The notes under the pieces: model-generated
Databases searched by the model: none
Told to the model about the DNA's origin: nothing
The model's input: the letters and a program-made list of their open reading frames with translations, nothing else
Shown here: positions 1 through 6,072 of the stretch, piece after piece
Position numbering within the stretch: position 1 is the stretch's first letter
Layout of the letters: every line of letters begins with the position of its first letter
Position numbers and translations under genes: made by a program
From: Planctomycetota bacterium
GTDB lineage: Bacteria; Planctomycetota; UBA1135; GCA-002686595
Direction of reading: 5' to 3'
NCBI GenBank assembly: GCA_029212955.1
Contig: JARGOW010000038.1
Coordinates: 1 to 13,392 of the forward strand
DNA length: 13,392 nt

Positions 1-1
1 G

Positions 2-157
2 CCCCGCTCCAACAACAGGATCGACATCCCCACCGGGTTTCTTGCGAGCAAACTAGGCTACCCCAAAGACCTGGGTTCGGGGTCCCTGGTGGCAGACAAT
101 CCCAAGATCTTTCAAGCAACATCCAATGGGCCCCCGGGCGCCCGGAAACCCCAGTGA
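2..157 (+). CDS. C-terminal end of an unrecognised protein (partial)
   Basis: The frame starting at base 2 is open from the window edge to a TGA at 155-157, giving the last 51 residues of a protein whose start lies to the left. The visible tail contains RIDIPTGFLASKLGYPKD and ends GARKPQ. Two things favour a real gene end: codons mostly end in G or C, as in neighbouring genes, and a strong hairpin with a plus-strand T run begins three bases after the stop. I do not recognise the family and cannot assign a function from so short a piece. It is convergent with the MscS-like gene. The other two plus frames either stop early or read as poor protein. Confidence 0.55.
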   Translation, partial: PRSNNRIDIPTGFLASKLGYPKDLGSGSLVADNPKIFQATSNGPPGARKPQ

Positions 158-160
158 TCG

Positions 161-198
161 AAGAAGGCGCTCGAATCCAAAGATCCGAGCGCCTTCTT
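161..198 (+). terminator. Intrinsic terminator between convergent genes
   Basis: A perfect 13-bp inverted repeat (aagaaggcgctcg at 161-173, cgagcgccttctt at 186-198) with a 12-base loop runs into a short T run (197-200) on the plus strand. It sits just after the stop of the partial plus-strand gene and 24 bases past the stop of the MscS-like gene. The T run is better in the plus direction; in the minus direction the stem is followed by a weaker CTTCTTCG. It may serve both genes. Confidence 0.75.
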
Positions 199-221
199 TT
201 CACTTCACCGGGGAGCCCGAT

Positions 222-1400
222 CTACTTCCCAGAAACCAAACCCTCGGGAGCGGACACGATGTGCAAGTCGCGCTGGGGGTAGGGGATGGAGAAACCTTCG
301 GCGTCTAGGCGCTTCTTGAAGGCTTTGGTGAGGTCGAAGTAGACGGTCCAGTAGTCGCCGGATTTGGCCCAGGGGCGCACGATGAAGTCCACGGAGGATT
401 CGTTGAGCGTGTGGGCTTCGACTTGCACGCCCTTGTCCTTGAGGACCAGTTCGTGGGCGCTGGCGACTTCGAGCAGGACGGCTTGCACCTTGTCCAGGTC
501 GTCGTCGTAGCCGACTCCGATGGTGAAGTCGATGCGGCGGGTGTCCTGGGCGGTGATGTTGCGGATGGTGCTGCCCCAGATTTTGGAGTTGGGCACGATC
601 AGCTTTTGGTTGTCGCCGGTTAGCAGGGTCGTGGAGACCAAGGTCAGGTCGGAAACCTTGCCGGTTTCGCCTGCGGCGGTGATGACGTCGCCCACGTCGA
701 AGGGGCGGTACATGAGGATCATGATGCCCGCGGCGAAGTTGCTGAGGGTGTCCTGGAGAGCGAAGCCGACCACGAAACCGACCACGCCAGCACCGGCCAG
801 GATGGGGCCGGTGTCCACTCCGATGGAGCCGAGTGCGATCAGGATACCGGCGAAGAACACGACCTTGCGCACGATGCCCACGAAGAATTTCTTCAGCAGG
901 GCGGAGATGTTGAGCTTGTTGCTGGAGAGGCCCTTCAGAGTGAGTCGCCCGGCAAGTCCTGCGAGGAACTTGAAGAAGATGACGATCAGCAGGAACATCA
1001 CGGCCTTCAGGACGTAGGCCATGCCGTTTTCTTGGAGGAAGACTTTGATCTTTTCAATGGAGTCTTGGACGAAGGTCAATCCCTCAACCTGCTCCATGCT
1101 TGCCGGATCAATTTCACCAATCGCAGCGTTGAGCGCTTCGTAAGCGACGGGATCGGATTCCTTGAGCCCGTCCAAACTTGCCACGGCCTCCTCCACAGCG
1201 GAATCCAGGGAAGTTTGTGCCTGTGTGACAGCCGTCTTCAATGCCTCGTCTCCGGGCGAGGCGGTGAGAGCCTCGGTGGCCTTGGTAAGGGTGGCCTGGG
1301 CCGCTTGCAGTTCGGCAATCTGTCCAGATTCCGCCTGCAGGGCGAAGTTGGGCGTGATCAAAGTGACCAGCAGGACGGCGAGGAAGAAAAAGCGCTTCAT
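222..1400 (-). CDS. MscS-family small-conductance mechanosensitive ion channel
   Basis: This 392-residue protein is predicted to be a membrane channel that opens under bilayer tension and releases solutes on osmotic downshock. A signal-like hydrophobic N-terminus (residues 1-22) is followed by an Ala/Glu-rich, probably coiled-coil segment (about 25-80). Transmembrane segments lie near 128-150 and 172-193, and the pore helix (about 198-229) carries the family's Gly/Ala packing pattern in AGAGVVGFVVGFALQD. RPFDVGD (232-238) and the beta domain with IVPNSKIWGSTIRN (268-281) are classic MscS features. The longest open frame begins at 1643, but its extra 81 residues are low-complexity and unlike the family, so I start at 1400 where the signal segment begins. 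No Shine-Dalgarno is visible. It appears to be transcribed alone, separated from truA by a hairpin. The extracytoplasmic N-terminal extension is longer than in E. coli MscS. Confidence 0.93.
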   Translation of the reverse strand: MKRFFFLAVLLVTLITPNFALQAESGQIAELQAAQATLTKATEALTASPGDEALKTAVTQAQTSLDSAVEEAVASLDGLKESDPVAYEALNAAIGEIDPASMEQVEGLTFVQDSIEKIKVFLQENGMAYVLKAVMFLLIVIFFKFLAGLAGRLTLKGLSSNKLNISALLKKFFVGIVRKVVFFAGILIALGSIGVDTGPILAGAGVVGFVVGFALQDTLSNFAAGIMILMYRPFDVGDVITAAGETGKVSDLTLVSTTLLTGDNQKLIVPNSKIWGSTIRNITAQDTRRIDFTIGVGYDDDLDKVQAVLLEVASAHELVLKDKGVQVEAHTLNESSVDFIVRPWAKSGDYWTVYFDLTKAFKKRLDAEGFSIPYPQRDLHIVSAPEGLVSGK

Positions 1401-1618
1401 GGCTGAGTGAGAGTTTGAGGTTTGCGGGGGTTGGATCCCGCGGATGCGTTGCGATTCCCCGCAACTGGGTGTTTCGGCGCAGAGGGTATCCCCGGGTCCG
1501 ATCGCTTGCACTGCTTTCCGGCCCCGAATCGGAAAGTTCCCCCCACGAATTGCGGAGCTGGCACGGGGGGCCCTGGGGGAGGCCGTTGGGGGAAGCCGAG
1601 CAACCCCCCATAATGAAG

Positions 1619-1654
1619 CCGGGAGGGCCTTGCCCGGTGGCAAAGCCCTCCCGG
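1619..1654 (-). terminator. Hairpin downstream of truA (probable terminator)
   Basis: A 13-bp stem with one mismatch (1619-1631 paired with 1642-1654; core gggagggc / gccctccc) and a 10-base loop lies 23 bases after the truA stop. On the minus strand the stem is followed by CTTCATTATG, so the U tract is poor. It is probably a terminator because of position and GC-rich stem. The rest of the 277-base gap up to the MscS-like start holds only a weak 5-bp hairpin (1449-1464) and GC-rich sequence with no convincing promoter. Confidence 0.5.
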
Positions 1655-1677
1655 GTGCATGTCCTATTGGGGCATTC

Positions 1678-2403
1678 CTAAAAGTGTACTTTTTCCAAGT
1701 GCAAGCCGGAGGCGGGTGCGGTGCCAGGCGCGGCGGCGCGATCCGCCTTTGCGATGATGTCGGGGATATCCTCGGGGGCCAAGCGGCCTTCGCCCACGCG
1801 CACCAGGGTGCGAACCACGTTGCGAACCATCTTGTAGAGGAACGAGTTGGCGGCCATGGTGATCGTGATTTGAGGGGGCTCGAAGTCGAGCTTCACCTTC
1901 ATCATCTGGCGTACAGTGGAGGCGCGCTTGAAGTTGGGCTTCTTGGCGAAGGAAGCGAAGTCGATTTGGCCTTCGAAGTGCGGGCAGGCTTCGAGCATGG
2001 CTTCCACGTCCAGGTGACCCGGGATGTGCCAAACCTTGCCGACCAGTTCGTCGGGGCACTCGAAGGAATTCCAGATCACGTAGCGGTAGGTTTTGCCCGT
2101 GGACTCCTTGCGCGCGTGGAAGCCCTCGTGGCTGGGTTCCACTTCAAGGACCTGGATTCCGGGCACCAGGGCCGCGTTGAAGTCACCCAGTTCTGTCCCG
2201 TCGGGCACGGTTACGCTGGCGATTTGCGCGTCGGCGTGGGCGCCGCTATCGGTGCGGCCCGAGCCTTCGATCGGTGCGCGCACGCCGGTATTGGCCAGGA
2301 GCGCGTCCTCGAGTGCGCCTTGAACCGTGGGCTGGCCCGGGTGGCGTTGCCATCCTTTGAAGAGGCTGCCGTCGTAGGCGATGGTGAGTTTGTAGGTTGC
2401 CAT
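1678..2403 (-). CDS. truA: tRNA pseudouridine synthase A (tRNA U38-40 pseudouridine synthase)
   Basis: TruA converts uridines 38-40 in the anticodon stem-loop of many tRNAs to pseudouridine. The 241-residue length is usual for the family. The catalytic aspartate is D52 in GSGRTDSGAHA (47-57). Other family blocks are YDGSLFKGWQRHPG near the start, FHARKESTGKTYRY around residue 95-108, SFLYKMVRNVVRTLVRVGEG in the C-terminal half, and the terminal APASGLHLEKVHF. The start is four bases after the stop of the upstream oxygenase gene, so the two are almost certainly co-transcribed and may be translationally coupled. There is no Shine-Dalgarno before the ATG. Confidence 0.97.
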   Translation of the reverse strand: MATYKLTIAYDGSLFKGWQRHPGQPTVQGALEDALLANTGVRAPIEGSGRTDSGAHADAQIASVTVPDGTELGDFNAALVPGIQVLEVEPSHEGFHARKESTGKTYRYVIWNSFECPDELVGKVWHIPGHLDVEAMLEACPHFEGQIDFASFAKKPNFKRASTVRQMMKVKLDFEPPQITITMAANSFLYKMVRNVVRTLVRVGEGRLAPEDIPDIIAKADRAAAPGTAPASGLHLEKVHF

Positions 2404-2407
2404 GGGA

Positions 2408-3103
2408 TCAATCGCGGAGGAAAAAACCGGTCACGCTGGCGCGCACATTTTGACCGGCGGCGGTGGAGACAGGAGCGACGGCGTGGGGCGCGCCGGTCAA
2501 AGGTCCGTCAAATCGTTTGGTTCCGTCGCCGATGATGACCAGCCGGTTGGGCTTGGGCATGATGAAGCGACCCATGCCGCGTTCGAGCAGGGCCTCCGAA
2601 TAGGCCTCGTTCTCAAAGCGGTAGGCCATGATCGAAAGGTCCTCGTCGGTTTCGTCGGCGACCATCAGCTCGCCGCCCCAGTGGGCGTTCCAGTGGGGGT
2701 GTGCATAGTAAATGAAGGCGCCCGTGTAGATTTCACTGTCGTCCCGGTGCCACGAGAGCCCGGTTTCGTGGGGGTACACGTAGGCGCGAGCGCTGATGCG
2801 CTGCCATTCTTCGCCAACGACCTTGGAGTAGGTTTCCGACTCGGCCAGCAGGTTCGTGATGACCGCGTCGACGGCGGTATTGCTGGGATAGAGCTGGGGC
2901 TTCTCCGGGTCGTGGATCAGCTCCGCATCCCGATGGGGCGTCACGATTTCATGGCCTCCCAGGGGAACACCGTCGTCCATCTTCCAAGCGCCAACCGTGC
3001 GAGAAACCGGGTGTAACTCCATGAATTGGAACTCGTTCCAAAGGGCGCCCCAGTCCTCTTCCCCGAGGAAGTCGTCAATGACCGTGAATGTGGGATTCGA
3101 CAT
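2408..3103 (-). CDS. 2-oxoglutarate/Fe(II)-dependent oxygenase, prolyl 4-hydroxylase-like fold
   Basis: The 231-residue protein has the layout of the prolyl 4-hydroxylase-like branch of the 2OG-Fe(II) oxygenases, which couple 2-oxoglutarate decarboxylation to hydroxylation of a substrate. Visible iron ligands are H119 and D121 in LSWHRDD and distal H207 in GAPHAVAPV. R221, 14 residues later in NVRASVTGFFL, is placed to bind the 2-oxoglutarate carboxylate. HWGGELMV (141-148) is a typical strand of this fold. The substrate cannot be read from the sequence; a protein side chain is one possibility. The longest frame starts at 3199, but the extra 32 residues are Pro/Arg-rich, so I use the ATG at 3103 (MSNPTFTVIDDFL, a usual family opening). 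It ends four bases before truA. No signal peptide, so cytoplasmic. Confidence 0.9.
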   Translation of the reverse strand: MSNPTFTVIDDFLGEEDWGALWNEFQFMELHPVSRTVGAWKMDDGVPLGGHEIVTPHRDAELIHDPEKPQLYPSNTAVDAVITNLLAESETYSKVVGEEWQRISARAYVYPHETGLSWHRDDSEIYTGAFIYYAHPHWNAHWGGELMVADETDEDLSIMAYRFENEAYSEALLERGMGRFIMPKPNRLVIIGDGTKRFDGPLTGAPHAVAPVSTAAGQNVRASVTGFFLRD

Positions 3104-3204
3104 GGCCGAGACGATACCAGGATCCCGGAGCGGGAGGGCGTTGGGGTGGAAAATCGGTCGAGCCTGGACGGGGACCGGACCGGGGAGAGGTGCTTCCAAA
3201 TGGT

Positions 3205-3237
3205 GACACCCATCCCCCGGGTTGGGGAATGGGTGTC
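3205..3237 (-). terminator. Hairpin between SUMF1-fold gene and oxygenase gene
   Basis: gacacccatcccc (3205-3217) pairs with ggggaatgggtgtc (3224-3237) with a single bulged base. It lies 35 bases after the stop of the 3272-4549 gene and about 100 bases before the oxygenase start. No T run follows on the minus strand (the next bases are ACCATTTGG), so termination strength is doubtful, but it marks a likely break between transcription units. Confidence 0.4.
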
Positions 3238-3271
3238 GGGTGCATGCGTTGGGGTGATTTCCCAGGATCCT

Positions 3272-4549
3272 CTAGGGGGTGAGGACTCTACCTAGGACCA
3301 CCCGGAATCCCACATTCCAGCTTGTGCCCCAGGGGCCATTGGCATGCCGGAACGCGGAGCGGGAATCGATGGATGCGCTAAACCAGCCTCCACCGCGATG
3401 GACCTTGTAGTTTCCTCCGGACACGAAAGGATCGGTCAGCGCGTCCGGGCCATAGGGCTCGAAGTTGTCCAAGCACCACTCCGAAACATTGCCGTGCATG
3501 TCGTAGAGTCCGAATCCGTTGGAGGGAAAGCTCGCCACAGGGGTCGTGGAATCGATTAGGCATGATCCAACCGCATGGGCACTGTATTGGATGTGTGCAT
3601 CCGTGCAAAAGAGATCGGGCCCCGTGTAGAACTCCGTCGTAGATCCGGCGCGGCAAGCGTATTCCCACTCCGCTTCCGTGGGCAGGCGATACTCAAATCC
3701 TGCGGGCAGATTCCCTGCGGCGATTTCATTTGCGGTCAAAATTTCGCAGTAGGCGGATGCCTCGAGCCAACTTACGTTCTCAACGGGATGGTCGGAGCCC
3801 AAGAAGAATGAAGGATTCACTCCCATGATTGTTTGGTACTCGAACTGTGTGACTTCTCTTTGACCCATCCAGAACGCCTGGGAATGCGTTACGTCGTGGA
3901 CCGGACTCGCCTCCGAGCCAGCGAAGTACGGAGGGACGTACTGCTGTGTGTCACTTCCCATCTGAAACGTACCGGCTGGAATAAAACTCATTCCGGGAAT
4001 GGGCGTGGGATGGAATGTGAAGGACACGCTCAATCCGTTGGAGAAGTTGGAAGCTCCAGGGCCCACCGGAGTATCCCGATGCCAGGCCTGGAAATGCCAG
4101 GTGCTGCCCGCAGTAATTGCGATGGGAGTTCCACCGGGGACCGTCGATGGAACGTCAAAGCCGCTACCGACAGTCGAGGTTCCCGATATGTTTTGAAGTA
4201 CGCCGGATGCATCGAAGATGCCTACTGAGTTCGAGCTCGTGCCGGCCTGGTTGTATCGATAGAACCGGGCAGTGGCCGTCCCGAGTAGGCAAAACTGGTT
4301 GCCCCCTACGATCACTCCCGGGGTCGCTTCATTGCCGACGAGGACATAGGCGATTTCGCCTGGCACCCCCTGGCTGACCTCGAGATGGAGGTCGCTTCCG
4401 TTACCGGATCCAAAGGAACCGGACAGGGTTGTGGCGAAACCCGTGGAGTTGGAGGAGGTGGTACAAAAAGTGGACCCTGTGCTTTGAGCGAGGGTGGCAT
4501 GGGCACACAGAATTGCGATCCCGGGGATCCATAGGAGGGGACTGGTCAT
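3272..4549 (-). CDS. Secreted SUMF1/FGE-fold protein, downstream copy
   Basis: This 425-residue secreted protein has a signal peptide (about 1-21, ending ATLAQ), an N-terminal domain (about 24-180) and a SUMF1/FGE-type C-type-lectin-like domain (about 186-421). The SUMF1 part shows IPAGTFQMGSD, FWMGQREVTQFEY, RLPTEAEWEYACRAG, GLYDMHGNVSEWCLD, HRGGGWF and NVGFRVVLG. The N-terminal domain has a planctomycete-style pattern with FC, NSTG, SDLHLE, FCL, ARFYRYN and WHFQAWHRDT. True formylglycine-generating enzyme uses two cysteines in a loop after the GGS-like motif; here that stretch reads SASIDSRSAFR with no cysteine, so sulfatase activation is unlikely. The fold more probably binds a ligand or does another job. 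It is a tandem paralogue of the gene at 4636-5916, 86 bases downstream of it, and probably shares its transcript. Confidence 0.85.
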   Translation of the reverse strand: MTSPLLWIPGIAILCAHATLAQSTGSTFCTTSSNSTGFATTLSGSFGSGNGSDLHLEVSQGVPGEIAYVLVGNEATPGVIVGGNQFCLLGTATARFYRYNQAGTSSNSVGIFDASGVLQNISGTSTVGSGFDVPSTVPGGTPIAITAGSTWHFQAWHRDTPVGPGASNFSNGLSVSFTFHPTPIPGMSFIPAGTFQMGSDTQQYVPPYFAGSEASPVHDVTHSQAFWMGQREVTQFEYQTIMGVNPSFFLGSDHPVENVSWLEASAYCEILTANEIAAGNLPAGFEYRLPTEAEWEYACRAGSTTEFYTGPDLFCTDAHIQYSAHAVGSCLIDSTTPVASFPSNGFGLYDMHGNVSEWCLDNFEPYGPDALTDPFVSGGNYKVHRGGGWFSASIDSRSAFRHANGPWGTSWNVGFRVVLGRVLTP

Positions 4550-4570
4550 GGTTATGGGCGGTGGTGGGTA

Positions 4571-4613
4571 GGGTGGGAATCAGCGCTCAACGGTGGCCGA
4601 TTCTTGATAAGGA
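4571..4613 (-). promoter_or_regulatory. Weak third copy of the shared leader element
   Basis: Read on the minus strand, this leader contains TTATCAAGAATCGGCCACC followed by GCTGATTCCCACCC. It resembles the kinase leader (TGATGAGAACGGGCCAGCC then ACTGATCCCCCC) but lacks the T run and needs gaps to align. I report it only as a possible diverged copy of the elements at 5942-5999 and 9413-9469. Confidence 0.25.
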
Positions 4614-4635
4614 CAGGTGCGGGGCCGAGGGCCTT

Positions 4636-5916
4636 TTAGGGGACAATGACTTCTCCGAGTACAACCCGGAAGCCGACCGAGTCCGCCGTATGCCAGCTGA
4701 ACTGGGATCCGCGACTCGCCGAACGGCAGGCGATGGATAGGTCAAACCAACTACCGCCCCGTGCAATGCGAATATGCGGGGATCCTGAATAGAATGGACT
4801 CATTGCAGGGCCGGGGATGTAACTCACGGAGTAGACATCGAGGCACCATTCGTTGACGTTTCCATGCATGTCATAGAGACCGAATGCGTTGGCGGGGAAA
4901 CTGCCTACGGGCACCGGAGCGGTCACAAAGCATTCGATATTACCATGGGTGGTGTACGTGAACTGTCCATCAGCGCAGAGCAGTTCAGAACCCACGTTGA
5001 ATTCGGTGGTCGTTCCTGCACGGCAGGTGTATTCCCACTCCGCCTCTGTGGGCAAGCGATATTCATATCCCAAGGGGATATTGCCCATCGCGATTTGCTG
5101 CGCGGTCAGTTCAGCGCAATAGGCTCTTGCCTCGTGCCAGCTGACCATTTCAACGGGTAGATTGGGGCCGCTGAAGTGGGAGGGGTTCACTCCCATAATG
5201 GATTCGTATTCGGCTTGCGTGACTTCGTACTCGCCCATCCAAAAACTGGGCAGAGTGACCGGGTGAACTTCCCAGGCATCTATGCCGTTCCAATAGGGGT
5301 CAGAAAAGGGCTCGTCCGAGCCCATGATGAATGTGCCTGCGGGAATGGACACCATGCCCGGGATCGGCGTGATCTGGGGGAACGGGAAGGTGACGCTTAG
5401 GCCGTTGGAGAAGTTTGAGGCCCCTGCTGCAGAGGGTGTATCCCGGTGCCACGCTTGAAAGTGCCACGTACTACCCGCAAAAACACGGTACGCGAACGTG
5501 TCCGGCAGGGTGCCAGGCACGTCGTACCCCGTTCCCGAAAGGGAAGTGCCTGCGGCGTTCTGCAGGACACCTGCCGCGTCGAAGACTCCAATCGAGTTTC
5601 TATCGCCGCCGGGGATGTTGTAGCGCAGGAAACGCGCGGTGGATGTGCCCGCCAGGCAAAAGGTGCCATCGCTGACAGCGATCCCCGTGGTGGCTTCGGT
5701 GCCCACCAGGAAGTAGCCCAGTTCACCCGGCACACCCTGGGTGGCTTCCAAGTGCAGGTCGCTACCCACTCCGGATCCAAACGATCCGCTCAGGGTCGTG
5801 GGGAGTCCGGTCGAATTGGGGATCACATTGCAAAAGGACGTGCCCGTGTTTTGGGCATGCACGAGGCCGGTGAGTGCGAGGCCCAGGCAGGCGGTGATGG
5901 CTTTTGATTGGTACAT
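4636..5916 (-). CDS. Secreted SUMF1/FGE-fold protein, upstream copy
   Basis: This 426-residue paralogue of the next gene has the same order: signal peptide (about 1-22, LGLALTGLVHAQ), N-terminal domain (24-180), and SUMF1/FGE-like domain (about 187-421). Motifs include IPAGTFIMGSD, FWMGEYEVTQAEY, RLPTEAEWEYTCRAG, GLYDMHGNVNEWCLD, ARGGSWF and SVGFRVVLG. By my count residues 21-180 match the paralogue at 104 of 160 positions without a gap. Of the cysteine region of genuine formylglycine-generating enzyme, only C397 (SIACRSASR) is nearby, and it sits in the later CAAR-like segment rather than the catalytic pair, so catalysis of that type is not supported. The longest frame starts at 6042; I use 5916 because the signal peptide begins there. 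It lies just downstream of the kinase, separated by a hairpin, and shares a leader element with it. The function is unknown. Confidence 0.85.
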   Translation of the reverse strand: MYQSKAITACLGLALTGLVHAQNTGTSFCNVIPNSTGLPTTLSGSFGSGVGSDLHLEATQGVPGELGYFLVGTEATTGIAVSDGTFCLAGTSTARFLRYNIPGGDRNSIGVFDAAGVLQNAAGTSLSGTGYDVPGTLPDTFAYRVFAGSTWHFQAWHRDTPSAAGASNFSNGLSVTFPFPQITPIPGMVSIPAGTFIMGSDEPFSDPYWNGIDAWEVHPVTLPSFWMGEYEVTQAEYESIMGVNPSHFSGPNLPVEMVSWHEARAYCAELTAQQIAMGNIPLGYEYRLPTEAEWEYTCRAGTTTEFNVGSELLCADGQFTYTTHGNIECFVTAPVPVGSFPANAFGLYDMHGNVNEWCLDVYSVSYIPGPAMSPFYSGSPHIRIARGGSWFDLSIACRSASRGSQFSWHTADSVGFRVVLGEVIVP

Positions 5917-5941
5917 GGGGGACGGATCGGGTTGGGGAGGG

Positions 5942-5999
5942 TGGGTGATTTCCCTTCCTTCCGGTGCCGGTCCGCGCTCATCAAAACAATCCCGAAAAA
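5942..5999 (-). promoter_or_regulatory. Leader element shared with the kinase gene
   Basis: On the minus strand this leader reads TTTTT, then GGGATT, four bases, TGATGAG, then CGCGGACCGGCACC, GAAGGAAGG and a C-rich run (CACCCACCC) before the ATG at 5916. The kinase leader (9413-9469) has the same blocks: GGATT and TGATGAG are exactly four bases apart in both. The T run here also acts as the likely U tract of the kinase terminator, so only the part from GGATT onward should be counted as shared. It could be a promoter, operator or RNA element. Confidence 0.45.
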
Positions 6000-6070
6000 C
6001 TTGCGGGGATCGGGAGGTGGGGCACCTTGGCCCCGGGTCCATCCAGCTGGGTATCGGCCTCCCGATCCCC
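5995..6070 (-). terminator. Terminator-like hairpin after the kinase gene
   Basis: A perfect 13-bp inverted repeat (ggggatcgggagg at 6005-6017 and cctcccgatcccc at 6058-6070) starts three bases past the kinase stop. The 40-base loop contains a second small hairpin (ggggc / gcccc). On the minus strand the stem is followed by GCAAGTTTTT. The large loop is unusual, so partial read-through into the SUMF1-fold genes, or a regulatory structure, is possible. Confidence 0.55.
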
Positions 6071-6072
6071 TG

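Noticed and set aside
1401..1643. Extended N-terminus of the MscS-like protein
   Set aside because: The 81 extra residues are Pro/Arg/Ser-rich and would precede a clear signal-type hydrophobic start, so the ATG at 1400 fits better.
1444..2535. Long plus-strand open frame of 363 codons opposite truA
   Set aside because: It lies antisense to truA and its flanks. Its translation is Gly/Ala/His/Val-rich without domain motifs, which is typical of the shadow of a GC-rich gene. TruA on the other strand has clear catalytic motifs.
3272..5916. Calling the two SUMF1-fold proteins formylglycine-generating enzymes
   Set aside because: The catalytic cysteine pair is absent from the expected loop in both, so only the fold is supported.
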